Shown piece after piece: positions 15,440 to 22,810 of a stretch of DNA of 44,393 nucleotides (the stretch's first letter is position 1; each line of letters begins with the position of its first letter). The notes under the pieces were generated by a model. That model was not told the origin of the DNA. It saw nothing but the letters and a program-made list of their open reading frames with translations, and ran no database searches. The DNA is from Patescibacteria group bacterium (GTDB taxonomy: Bacteria > Patescibacteriota > Patescibacteriia > Buchananbacterales > SURF-54): NCBI GenBank assembly GCA_018818885.1, contig JAHIRB010000004.1:1-44393 (forward strand), in the 5' to 3' direction. The position numbers and the translations under genes were made by a program.

Positions 15440-16426
15440 TTAACTAGCGTAAATTTCTGCCACGGATTTACCCTCGTGAATATTTTTTATAGTTTTAGAA
15501 AGTATGGGTGCTAAAGAAACTTGTATGAACCACTTGTTCTTTTTTAGGAACTTATTACCTAAATTAACACTATTTGTTGCAATGATTTTTTCCAGTCCAT
15601 ACTTTTTGTGCAGCATGGTAAATTTTTCTGTAGCTTTGTTACTAAATATCGGATGGGTTACGCAACCAATTATTCTGTTGGCTCCTTTTTGGTGTAAAGC
15701 TTTAACTACACTTTCAAAACTGCCGCCAGTATCAATCATATCATCAATTACAATAATATTTTTATCCTTCACGTCAACAAGTACTTGAGTTTTAGCTACA
15801 GTATTTATCTTGGAATAATTTCTTTCTTTCCAGCAGACATTTAGGTCGAGCCCCAAACTATTAGCCCAATATTTTGCGCGACCTGCATTCACGTCAACAG
15901 AACTTACTATCCACTGGTCTGGATCTATTTTTCCCATTATTTTTTTGCAGGCCTCCATCAATGGTGAAAAACTCGAAAGATTATCACCTTTGCCATTGAA
16001 AAAACCAATAGAAGTTGAGTTATGAATATCAACTGTGATTATTTGTTGTGCTCCAGCGTTCATTAGTTCATTAGCAACTCTTACCAGCTGGATGCCTTGT
16101 CTTTGTTTAGCTTTGTGAGCACGAGCCATTGGCATAAGAGGAATTATCAAAGAAATATGTTTAGCTTTAGCAGTAAGTGTAGTATAGAGTGCAGATTTAA
16201 TGTCTTCGTATTGTTCCATTACAGAATTACCTAGTGTTAAATCACGTTGGGTGACAATAAATACGTCTTGTTCGCGTACGCTTTCTAAAAGTATAGTTTC
16301 ACTTTCACCATCAGCAAAATGATCCACTCGTATTGGAGTGAGTGGAGTTTTTAGTTGCTTGGAAATTTCAGATCCAAGCTGAGTTCCAGCTTCTGTGGCA
16401 ATAAGTTTTAGTTTTCCTCTACTCAT
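15440..16426 (-). CDS. prs: Ribose-phosphate pyrophosphokinase
   Basis: PRPP synthase makes phosphoribosyl pyrophosphate from ribose-5-phosphate and ATP for nucleotide and amino acid synthesis. The 328-aa protein keeps the two-domain type I PRT fold: FADGE near residue 38, an HxH-like VDIHNS segment, and the PRPP loop VIDDMIDTGGSF. The flexible catalytic segment, normally YARQDRK-like, here reads PMARAHKAKQRQG and is clearly diverged, so kinetics or specificity may differ. It is monocistronic on the minus strand, with an AT-rich repeat upstream of its start and no clear SD. Confidence 0.9.
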   Translation of the reverse strand: MSRGKLKLIATEAGTQLGSEISKQLKTPLTPIRVDHFADGESETILLESVREQDVFIVTQRDLTLGNSVMEQYEDIKSALYTTLTAKAKHISLIIPLMPMARAHKAKQRQGIQLVRVANELMNAGAQQIITVDIHNSTSIGFFNGKGDNLSSFSPLMEACKKIMGKIDPDQWIVSSVDVNAGRAKYWANSLGLDLNVCWKERNYSKINTVAKTQVLVDVKDKNIIVIDDMIDTGGSFESVVKALHQKGANRIIGCVTHPIFSNKATEKFTMLHKKYGLEKIIATNSVNLGNKFLKKNKWFIQVSLAPILSKTIKNIHEGKSVAEIYAS

Positions 16427-16436
16427 GTTGTAGGTT

Positions 16437-16530
16437 ACAAATTACTAATGTGATACTAATATACGAATTATGTATCAACTCTGCATTCGTAATTAGTATA
16501 TTCGTATGTATACGTAACTTGTAATTTTAT
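16437..16530. repeat. AT-rich inverted array upstream of prs
   Basis: Words such as ATACTAATATACGAATT are answered by AATTAGTATATTCGTATGT, with an 8-nt period in the right half. The prs promoter must lie in or beside it. Confidence 0.75.
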
Positions 16531-16544
16531 TTTACTATACATTT

Positions 16545-16604
16545 GGCAAAAAGAAAAGCGCCCGATCCTTTCATAACTTCTAGCTATCTAGAAAGGTTCG
16601 GGCG
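16545..16604 (-). terminator. Intrinsic terminator overlapping a gene end
   Basis: CGCCCGA and CCTTTC pair with GAAAGG and TCGGGCG; on the minus strand a U-rich run follows. One arm encodes the last codons and stop of the minus gene ending at 16588. Confidence 0.88.
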
Positions 16605-17199
16605 ACGTGACTACAGCACAGGTTGGAGGTTGGAGAAGATTTTGCAGGATTTTTAATTCAGCTTCGTATTTGTCTCTCACCCTAGAAAGTTTTGTTTGCC
16701 TTGTTTCTAGCAGGCTAGCGATATTTGATACTGCTTGTACAAGTTCTTCTTTTTTTTCTTTTGTGGTGGGTACGAGACGATTGTGTTCTGCGAAGTGTTC
16801 CTTGGCAATTGTTCGCGCTGCAGAAAGCTGTTTGTTTGTTCTGCCTTTTAGGGCATTCTTAGTCTTTTGCAGGAAAACGAGAATTATAGTCTTTTGAAAT
16901 ACTTCTGTGAGGATATCTTCTGCTTTTTGTCGCAACTTGCCAAACTCTTCATAATTTTCTTCAATTTTGGCTAACCTTTTTTTCCGGTCCTCGATAAACG
17001 TTTTACAGCTACGATGCTGTTCCCATCTTCTTTTTCGATTGCTTTGCTTCCAGGTACGTTGTGGGATAGAGCTGTAAAATACTATGCCTGTTTCTTCGTC
17101 AATTGCGATTATGGTTCCTCTGCTGTTGTGGATCTCTTTAGCGTTTGTTTTGCCACCATTTTTTAGTGGTATGACGATAAACTCTTCTGTAGCAACCAT
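16588..17199 (-). CDS. Unknown basic coiled-coil protein
   Basis: The start is placed at 17199 (MVATEEFIV) because GGAGGTG lies 6 bases upstream; the TTG at 17214 is inside that SD. The 203-aa product has a short beta-rich head (residues 1-50, FIVIPLKNGG, TIIAIDEETGIVFYS). A long, highly charged helical region follows (from about residue 65, KTFIEDRKKRLAKIEENYEEF, to the end) that would form coiled coils. There is no signal peptide. No family recognised. It has its own TTGACA promoter and its own terminator, whose hairpin overlaps the last codons. It is visibly less AT-rich than ruvA beside it. Confidence 0.65.
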   Translation of the reverse strand: MVATEEFIVIPLKNGGKTNAKEIHNSRGTIIAIDEETGIVFYSSIPQRTWKQSNRKRRWEQHRSCKTFIEDRKKRLAKIEENYEEFGKLRQKAEDILTEVFQKTIILVFLQKTKNALKGRTNKQLSAARTIAKEHFAEHNRLVPTTKEKKEELVQAVSNIASLLETRQTKLSRVRDKYEAELKILQNLLQPPTCAVVTSPEPF

Positions 17200-17241
17200 C
17201 TCTTTCACCTCCAATCCATGTAAACCCTCCGTTGACTTATA

Positions 17242-17270
17242 ATTAAATACTAAAAAATTGCCTTTGTCAA
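17242..17270 (-). promoter_or_regulatory. Promoter of the coiled-coil gene
   Basis: Minus strand TTGACA (17270-17265), 17 bases, TTTAAT (17247-17242). Its -35 overlaps the -35 of the opposing ruvA promoter. Confidence 0.7.
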
Positions 17271-17291
17271 GTCTTAGATTTGTGATAAAAT
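17264..17291 (+). promoter_or_regulatory. ruvA: Promoter of ruvA
   Basis: TTGTCA (17264-17269), 16 bases, TAAAAT (17286-17291). The ATG is 9 bases after the -10, so the mRNA is probably leaderless. Confidence 0.6.
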
Positions 17292-17300
17292 AAAGTAAAT

Positions 17301-17900
17301 ATGATTTCTTATCTAAGGGGCAAAGTTAAATACATTAAGCCGATTTCCAAAAAGGATAATTTTTTTATTTTAGATGTCAATGGGCAAGGTTTTAATGTGT
17401 TAAGTACTGCTACCCTAGTTCATAAGCTTAAAATAGATCAAGAGACAGAAGTCTTTACTTATATGGCTGTACGAGAAGATGCACAGGAATTATTTGGTTT
17501 TGCTACTTGGCCAGAAGTTGAGTTTTTTAAACTGCTTATTAGTATTTCTGGTATTGGTCCCAAAAAAGCATTATCAATTTTAGAGCAAGCAAACATAGCA
17601 GATATCCAAAAGTCAGTTTTGGCAGATAAACCAGAAATGTTAGTAAATGTATCAGGGCTTACAAAAAACATGGCAGAAAAAATTGTTTTAGGTTTGCAGA
17701 ATAAATTAAAGGATTTAACAATCAAAGATATCAAAGGAGGAAAAGATATTATGGATGATTCTGAAGTTGTTGAAACACTGATGGCTTTGGGATTTTCTGG
17801 ACAGCAAGCGAAGTCTGGGGTGTCAAAGCTTTCAGATAAAGTCAAAGACAAAGATTTGAGAATAAAGGAAGCATTGAAGATTCTTGGTAATACTAAGTAA
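17301..17900 (+). CDS. ruvA: Holliday junction branch-migration protein RuvA
   Basis: RuvA binds four-way junctions as a tetramer and loads the RuvB motor. The 199-aa length is normal. It has an N-terminal OB-fold domain (MISYLRGKVKYI), a helix-hairpin-helix region (SGIGPKKALSIL at about 91-102 and VSGLTKNMAEKIV), and a C-terminal UBA-like domain III (SEVVETLMALGFSGQQAKSGV) that contacts RuvB. No ruvB or ruvC is next to it. The start lies 9 bases after a TAAAAT box and there is no SD, so initiation on a leaderless transcript is likely. Confidence 0.96.
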   Translation: MISYLRGKVKYIKPISKKDNFFILDVNGQGFNVLSTATLVHKLKIDQETEVFTYMAVREDAQELFGFATWPEVEFFKLLISISGIGPKKALSILEQANIADIQKSVLADKPEMLVNVSGLTKNMAEKIVLGLQNKLKDLTIKDIKGGKDIMDDSEVVETLMALGFSGQQAKSGVSKLSDKVKDKDLRIKEALKILGNTK

Positions 17901-17990
17901 GTGAATTAGTAAATTAGTAGTTAAGTACGAAGCTTTAATAGATATTAGTAAACTAAATACTAATTTACTAAAATACTAAAATACTAAACT
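17901..17990. repeat. Octamer-period inverted array after ruvA
   Basis: Left: AGTGAATT, AGTAAATT, AGTAGTTA, AGTACGAA. Right: ACTAATTT, ACTAAAAT, ACTAAAAT, ACTAAACT. A perfect 14-bp arm pair (17906-17919 with 17958-17971) shares TAGTAAATTAGT with the array at 7903. Confidence 0.85.
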
Positions 17991-17991
17991 T

Positions 17992-18408
17992 ATGATCGAC
18001 GATCACATCGACTACGGAGTAATGGGCCCTAGTGGGAAAAAATATTCTACACTATTTTTTATTTTAGGAGTATTCGGTGCGCTGGCAATTAGAATGGTTT
18101 TAATTTTAACTCATGTTAGCCAGTTTTGGTCTAGTTTTGCTTGGTACATGGCTATGATTTCGTATATATTTTTTTACCATCATCGATATGCCGTAGAAAA
18201 ACAGCGGCAAGAAATTATTACCAAGTACGATTTGATAGAAAAATTTAGAAAAGAAGAACTTGGGGATTTAGAAAAAAATATGTGCCTAATGCTCTTGAAC
18301 TCTGTTGCCAGATCTAAATCAAGATATAATTTGCTTGTTTGGTATATTATTACAATATTTACTTTGATACTAGCATCAGTAATAGATTTAGTTGCTTATT
18401 TAAAATAG
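17992..18408 (+). CDS. Unknown small membrane protein upstream of murE
   Basis: This 138-aa protein has two N-terminal membrane helices (about residues 20-40, FFILGVFGALAIRMVLIL, and 45-62), a charged cytoplasmic middle with a helical RQEIITKYDLIEKFRKEEL segment, and a third helix near the C-terminus (LLVWYIITIFTLILASVI). No family is recognised. It starts right after an octamer repeat array and ends 1 base before the murE-like ATG, so the two are co-transcribed. An envelope role is possible from that context only. There is no SD. Confidence 0.65.
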   Translation: MIDDHIDYGVMGPSGKKYSTLFFILGVFGALAIRMVLILTHVSQFWSSFAWYMAMISYIFFYHHRYAVEKQRQEIITKYDLIEKFRKEELGDLEKNMCLMLLNSVARSKSRYNLLVWYIITIFTLILASVIDLVAYLK

Positions 18409-18409
18409 A

Positions 18410-19723
18410 ATGAAAAATATAGTAAGAAAATTTACTCCCAAATTTGTTATATCTCTTTATCATATTACTTTAGCAATACTTGCTAATTTTTTTTACTTTT
18501 TGCCATCGCGTAAACTAATAGTCATCGGAGTTACTGGTACTGCAGGTAAGTCAACCGCCATTGAATTAATAGCTAAAGTGTTAGAAGAAGCAGGAAATAA
18601 AGTTGGTATTGCATCCACAATAAAATTTAAAATTGCAGACATTGAAAAACTCAACGACAAAAAGATGACTATGCTTGGAAGGTTCCAGCTGCAGAAATTG
18701 CTATATCAAATGGTAAAAGCTGGCTGTCAATACGCTTTGGTTGAAACAACTTCCGAAGGAGTTAGGCAGTTTCGTCATCTTGGAATTAATTATGATGTTT
18801 TAGTATTTACTAATTTATTTCCAGAGCATATTGAATCTCACGGTAGTTTTGAAAAGTATAAAGAGGCCAAAGGTAAATTGTTCAAACACCTAAAAAGATG
18901 CCCAGCAAAGAAGGTCAACAACAAGAAGATCAAGAAAGTAATAATTGCCAATATTGACGACGAACATGCAAATTATTTTTTAGGTAACTGGGCAGAAGAA
19001 AAGTATGGTTTTTCTGTTGACACAACTAACAACGAAAAGACATCCATTATAGTCAAAGCAGATCAAGCAGCGCAAACAAAAAATGGATTTGAATTTTTGG
19101 TTGGTGTTACTAAATTTGAAGTTCCTCTTTATGGTGACCACAATGTCTATAACGCGATCGTAGCAGTCACTGTTGGCTTATCGCAAGGAGTTAATTTAGA
19201 AATAAGTCAAATAGCATTGAGCAAAGTCAATTTAATTCCTGGTAGAATTGAATTTATTGATGAAGGTCAGCCCTTTAAAATAATTGTCGACTATGCTTTT
19301 CTACCAGAAGCGCTAGAAAAACTCTACGAAGTAGTCAAGTTATTAAAATCAAAAAAAGTAATTCATGTTTTAGGTTCTGCCGGCGGGGGACGTGATGTTG
19401 CGCGTCGTCCAAAACTTGGTAAACTTGCTGGAGAAAAAGCAGACATAGTCATCATCACAAACGAAGATCCATACGACGAAGACCCAAAACAAATAATTAA
19501 TCAAGTTACAGCGGGTGCTGAAGGCGCTGGTAAAAAGATAGATCACAATTTATTTAAAATTACAGATCGTCGTAAAGCCATCAACAAGGCGCTGTCACTA
19601 GCAAAAAAAGATGATGTAGTTCTTATAACAGGCAAAGGATCAGAGCAAGCAATTGCAGATCCAAACGGCAAGTTAACTCCTTGGGATGATAGGAAGGTGG
19701 TTCGGCAGCTTTTAAATAAATAA
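18410..19723 (+). CDS. murE: MurE-like Mur ligase (UDP-MurNAc-peptide synthetase)
   Basis: This is an ATP-dependent ligase of peptidoglycan precursor synthesis, 437 aa. It has a P-loop GTAGKST at about 43-49, a TTSEG block, a central LFPEHIESHGSFEKYKEAKG (MurE-type, with the carbamylated-lysine region), the GDHNVYN turn, and a C-terminal domain with GSAGGGRDVARRPKLGK and ITNEDPYDEDP. The last corresponds to the amino-acid-selecting DNPR region but lacks the Arg, so the third-residue specificity is uncertain. A hydrophobic N-terminus (residues 15-35) may anchor it to the membrane. The final 68 bp of conserved sequence are repeated exactly downstream of the next gene. Confidence 0.85.
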   Translation: MKNIVRKFTPKFVISLYHITLAILANFFYFLPSRKLIVIGVTGTAGKSTAIELIAKVLEEAGNKVGIASTIKFKIADIEKLNDKKMTMLGRFQLQKLLYQMVKAGCQYALVETTSEGVRQFRHLGINYDVLVFTNLFPEHIESHGSFEKYKEAKGKLFKHLKRCPAKKVNNKKIKKVIIANIDDEHANYFLGNWAEEKYGFSVDTTNNEKTSIIVKADQAAQTKNGFEFLVGVTKFEVPLYGDHNVYNAIVAVTVGLSQGVNLEISQIALSKVNLIPGRIEFIDEGQPFKIIVDYAFLPEALEKLYEVVKLLKSKKVIHVLGSAGGGRDVARRPKLGKLAGEKADIVIITNEDPYDEDPKQIINQVTAGAEGAGKKIDHNLFKITDRRKAINKALSLAKKDDVVLITGKGSEQAIADPNGKLTPWDDRKVVRQLLNK

Positions 19724-19730
19724 AATATTT

Positions 19731-21326
19731 ATGGAATTTTTTTTAAGTAGAAAAATTGTCATCATTTTATTTTTGGTGACATTTTTTTTAATCCAGATTA
19801 TTCCTTTTTTCATTTGGTTAAATAGAACACAGCTGCATGTGGCTTTTGATGAATCAGTTCATTTAATGATTGCCCTAGATAGTTACAATAAAATTTTTCA
19901 TCATAATGATATTACTTCTCAACAACTTCAATATATTTATTCAAGTTATACATATTCAAAAAACAGGTATCCACATTTGTTTCATTGGTCAACATTACCT
20001 TTTTTTTATTTTTTTGGTGTTAGTCCTAAATCTGCCGTTTTAGTTAATGTTGTTTATTTCTTAATCCTTTTAGTTAGTGGTTATTTTATTGGAAAAAAAT
20101 TATCAAGCAAAAAAGCGGGTTTATTAATTGCATTTTTGTTGTCTTCACTTCCGATGTATGTTTTATTATTAAAATATTACCTAATTGATTTAAGTTTAGT
20201 TTCAATAATTGCATTAACCACAGCCTTATTATTTTATTCACAAAATTTTAGAAAAACTCCTTTTGCTTTTTTTGCAGGAGTTACATTTGGCCTCGGGTTA
20301 TTAACTAAACAACCATTCATATTGTATATTTCTATCATACCTCTTGGCTTTTTTGCGACGGGTTTATGTACTCAAATTAAATCAAAAAGAATAAATCGAA
20401 CTTTTTTCCTAAATTTATTTTTATTTGTTTTACCAATAATTATTATTGCGGGAACGTGGTATTTTAAATATTTTGGCTTGGTAAAAATATATTATAAAGA
20501 TTTTCTTTTCGGCGGTGTGGCTGAAGGAAATGCCTTAATTACACAACCACAAAGCTATCTATTTTATTTCTGGTCAATTTTATTTGGTTTCGGATTTTGG
20601 TATTTAATTAATTTTATCTTGGCTAGCTATTTAATATTTAAGAATAAGAAAAGTCAATATTATTTGTACATATTAAATATCGTATTTATCTATTTAGCAG
20701 TCAGTTTGATTTTTACAAAAGACCCTAGATATATTGCACCAGCATTACTTTTTTTGACTATCGTAACAGTAGTAGGCTTGGAGTTGATAAAGAATAAAAA
20801 AATTAGTAATGTAATATTTGCTCTGTTAATTATTATTGGTTTCATCCAATTACATCTATCAATGTTGCTAGTTGATAAGTATTCATTCTATGCACAAAAT
20901 GAACGTTTTACTTCTGTTGCAGAGAGTATAAAAACAGAACAACCAGTTGGAGATTTTAGCATTGAAAAAGTATTAAAACTAATTCAAGCTCAAGATGCAG
21001 ACAAAAAAGAATATTCCACTATTTGTTTAGCAATCCAAACTCTACATATAGAAAATAATAATGTTGCCTATTTTACTTTTCAAAATGATTACTCATTTGC
21101 CAGCGTTGATGCTTATTCTTGCGATCCATTATTATATGATTATGTAATTTCTGGGCCAATATATAAATACATACCATATTCAGATTCAGTGGAAAAGATA
21201 AAAAATATCTTATATGATAATATTGAAAAATTTGAGTTAGTTGGTAGTGTGCAGATATATAAAGAGCATAGTATTAATGTATATAAAAACAAGATTGAAA
21301 AAGAAGCAAGAAAAAAAATAAATTAA
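19731..21326 (+). CDS. GT-C family membrane glycosyltransferase
   Basis: This 531-aa protein has around ten or more hydrophobic helices and the GT39/PMT/ArnT-like layout: a first helix, then an external loop with the acidic pair FDESVHL (Asp40-Glu41) expected at the catalytic site, and a SKNRYPHLFHW loop. A soluble domain of about 130 residues lies at the C-terminus. Such enzymes transfer a sugar from a polyprenyl-phosphate donor to protein or lipid on the outer face of the membrane. It lies between murE and a duplicate of the murE 3' end, so it may have been inserted or trapped by duplication. It is very AT-rich, like the housekeeping genes. Confidence 0.8.
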   Translation: MEFFLSRKIVIILFLVTFFLIQIIPFFIWLNRTQLHVAFDESVHLMIALDSYNKIFHHNDITSQQLQYIYSSYTYSKNRYPHLFHWSTLPFFYFFGVSPKSAVLVNVVYFLILLVSGYFIGKKLSSKKAGLLIAFLLSSLPMYVLLLKYYLIDLSLVSIIALTTALLFYSQNFRKTPFAFFAGVTFGLGLLTKQPFILYISIIPLGFFATGLCTQIKSKRINRTFFLNLFLFVLPIIIIAGTWYFKYFGLVKIYYKDFLFGGVAEGNALITQPQSYLFYFWSILFGFGFWYLINFILASYLIFKNKKSQYYLYILNIVFIYLAVSLIFTKDPRYIAPALLFLTIVTVVGLELIKNKKISNVIFALLIIIGFIQLHLSMLLVDKYSFYAQNERFTSVAESIKTEQPVGDFSIEKVLKLIQAQDADKKEYSTICLAIQTLHIENNNVAYFTFQNDYSFASVDAYSCDPLLYDYVISGPIYKYIPYSDSVEKIKNILYDNIEKFELVGSVQIYKEHSINVYKNKIEKEARKKIN

Positions 21327-21553
21327 CCAAGTCGTAGCTAGAGCTGAAAGTGTGGGGAAAGAAGTGGGTCAAAATCTTTTTAAACACAGATCGCTATAAA
21401 GCAACTGCTAAAGTTTTGTCATTAGTAAAAAAATATGATATTGTTTTTATAACAGGCAAAGGATCAGAGCAAGCAATTGCAGATCCAAACGGCAAGTTAA
21501 CTCCTTGGGATGATCGAAGAGTTATTAAAGAAGAATTAAAAAATATCGGGTAG
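21327..21553 (+). pseudogene. Duplicated murE 3' fragment
   Basis: The last ~75 codons are homologous to the end of the murE-like gene: NQV-like start, a decayed middle, then SLVKKYDIVFITGKGSEQAI and onward to WDDRRVIKEEL. 68 bp (21447-21514) are identical to 19623-19690. The upstream part (CAAGTCGTAGC..., CACAGATCGCTATAAAG) is diverged and frame-broken, so this is a remnant, not a gene; the track ORF at 21350 covers only part. Confidence 0.85.
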
Positions 21554-21609
21554 GCGAGGTCCCTTGATCTCGCCAGTATGCAGATCGGGTCAAGGGTCTC
21601 GATTTACCC
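21547..21609. repeat. Compound palindrome with CGGGTAG end
   Basis: GGGTA...TACCC outer arms enclose GGCGAG/CTCGCC and a shorter ATCG/CGAT hairpin. Same order and wording as the elements at 39520-39647. It starts within the last codons of the murE fragment. Confidence 0.85.
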
Positions 21610-21618
21610 TGCAATTAT

Positions 21619-21652
21619 CAAAAAGAAAAGGAACCCACACTATGCAGGTTCC
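21619..21652 (-). terminator. Intrinsic terminator of the 79-aa gene
   Basis: GGAACC/GGTTCC hairpin; the minus strand continues into TTTTCTTTTT. Confidence 0.8.
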
Positions 21653-21669
21653 CATAATTACGACCTTAG

Positions 21670-21909
21670 TCAAACGACAGCTTCTTTTAAGAATTCTTTC
21701 ATTGCCGTCGCATCTTCAGCAGCCTCTTGGCGAGAAATTGCTTTTCCCAGCACATGATAGCCACCACGGGAGTCCCCAGAATGAGGATCAATAGGAAGGT
21801 TCTGTTTTTTGCGCCATTTCTCAATCAAACTGGGAGTAAGATCATCTTCTTCGACACCCAAGGCTTGAGCAGCTAGTATTCTGGCAGTTTCTTTAAGGCT
21901 TCCACCCAT
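21670..21909 (-). CDS. Unknown 79-aa protein
   Basis: The 79-aa product MGGSLKETARILAAQALGV... has an SD GGAGGGG six bases before the ATG and its own terminator, so it is very likely a real gene. It is acidic and mostly helical, with a central Gly/Asp-rich turn (DPHSGDSRGGYH). It lacks membrane segments, cysteines and any recognised motif. Only a weak -10 (TGATAAAAT on the minus strand, 21962-21957) is visible for a promoter. Base composition is clearly richer in GC than the neighbouring glycosyltransferase. It lies between two compound palindromes, those at 21547 and 21994. Confidence 0.65.
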   Translation of the reverse strand: MGGSLKETARILAAQALGVEEDDLTPSLIEKWRKKQNLPIDPHSGDSRGGYHVLGKAISRQEAAEDATAMKEFLKEAVV

Positions 21910-21993
21910 TAGTAACCCCTCCTTTCCTTAGTCGTCATGTATCTTTTTTCATTAATATTTTATCATAAAATAAGATATAATTCTAATACTCAA

Positions 21994-22053
21994 CGGGTAG
22001 GGTAGCCTTTAGGCTGCCCGTAGCTACAGTCGGCCTGAAGGCCGACCTACCCG
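21994..22053. repeat. Compound palindrome CGGGTAG...CTACCCG
   Basis: Perfect 7-bp outer stem. Inner hairpins are GGTAGCCT/AGGCTGCC (22001-22018) and GTCGGCCT/AGGCCGAC (22029-22046). It would fold as a three-way junction. Confidence 0.9.
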
Positions 22054-22079
22054 AAACTGGTTTATCATAAATTAACCAT

Positions 22080-22361
22080 ATGCCTAACCCCTCACAAGAC
22101 TTCTACTGGGAACGACTTTTCATTTTAAGTTTGATCGGCGCGGGAACGGGAGCTTCTATTTCTTATCTATCTGGTATTGATTGGAGAATACTTGTTGTAC
22201 TTGGTGTGGCAGTTGCAGCATCTTTTAGCACAGTTATGCAAGCAGATAAAGTTTACGGGATAAAACCAGAAAAAAAAGGACCTCCGCTTTCAATAGAAAA
22301 GATCACAAAAGAACAATTTGAAGAACAAATGCCCGATGATTTTAAAGATTTTGAAAAATAG
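22080..22361 (+). CDS. Unknown small membrane protein upstream of rpoB
   Basis: This 93-aa protein has two adjacent hydrophobic helices (about residues 12-30, LFILSLIGAGTGASISYL, and 35-52, ILVVLGVAVAASFSTVM) and a charged cytoplasmic tail ending PDDFKDFEK. It resembles small holin-sized or accessory membrane proteins only in size; no family recognised. Its leader follows the palindrome at 21994-22053. There is no SD. It is separated from rpoB by a 449-base gap with its own promoter, so it is probably not in the rpoBC operon. Confidence 0.6.
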   Translation: MPNPSQDFYWERLFILSLIGAGTGASISYLSGIDWRILVVLGVAVAASFSTVMQADKVYGIKPEKKGPPLSIEKITKEQFEEQMPDDFKDFEK

Positions 22362-22368
22362 GGTTAAA

Positions 22369-22469
22369 CCCTGTCACCCATCACAAAAAAGGCGGTCTTT
22401 GAATGGGAAAATTATTTTACCATCCATTTCATGAGCTAGAAGGATGTGTGTTTTGTGGATGACGGGGTA
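22369..22469. other. Long imperfect hairpin after the 93-aa gene
   Basis: ACCCTGTCACCCATCACAAAA faces TTTTGTGGATGACGGGGT, with an inner TGGGAA...TTTCA region. No T-run and no ORF. Part of the 449-base rpoB upstream gap; could be a terminator-like structure or RNA element. Confidence 0.5.
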
Positions 22470-22579
22470 AACTGGGGAAAACTTGTTAAGAAAGTTATCA
22501 TCATAATATTAAAAATTAGCTAATTTTAGTAGTATTTTGTATAAATTGGACAATTAAGCTAAATTCACTCTAATAATAT

Positions 22580-22608
22580 TTGACAATTAATAAATTCTCT
22601 GTTATTAT
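22580..22608 (+). promoter_or_regulatory. Promoter of rpoBC
   Basis: TTGACA (22580-22585), 17 bases, TATTAT (22603-22608). A similar GACAATTAA word occurs 30 bases upstream (22550-22558), perhaps a second weaker promoter. Confidence 0.75.
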
Positions 22609-22640
22609 CAGTAAGTTATCAAAATTGTCGAATTTTCGAT

Positions 22641-22801
22641 TTTCACATACTTCTCATGTGAGAAAAAGACCGCTATCGAACAAACGTTATATTATTTTAA
22701 ACATCCAAAGTAGTGGGCTTATTTTTTTCTCAAAAATAAATATTTAAAATTAAACAAACTCGTCCCGCGGGCGCGGGAGGAGATATTTTAGTGTAAAATA
22801 T
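22641..22801 (+). promoter_or_regulatory. Structured leader of rpoB
   Basis: The ~195-nt leader has a TTTTCACAT/ATGTGAGAAAA hairpin (22641-22666). Right before the start there are two stacked hairpins: CCCGCG-GG-CGCGGG (22764-22777) and ATATTTTA-GTG-TAAAATAT (22783-22801). The second ends 9 bases before the rpoB ATG, and a GGAGGAG sits between the two. A post-transcriptional control role is inferred. Confidence 0.5.
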
Positions 22802-22810
22802 TATCTTGGT

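Noticed and set aside
21564-21794. 76-aa plus-strand ORF
   Set aside because: It runs through a palindrome and a terminator and lies antisense to the SD-led 79-aa gene.
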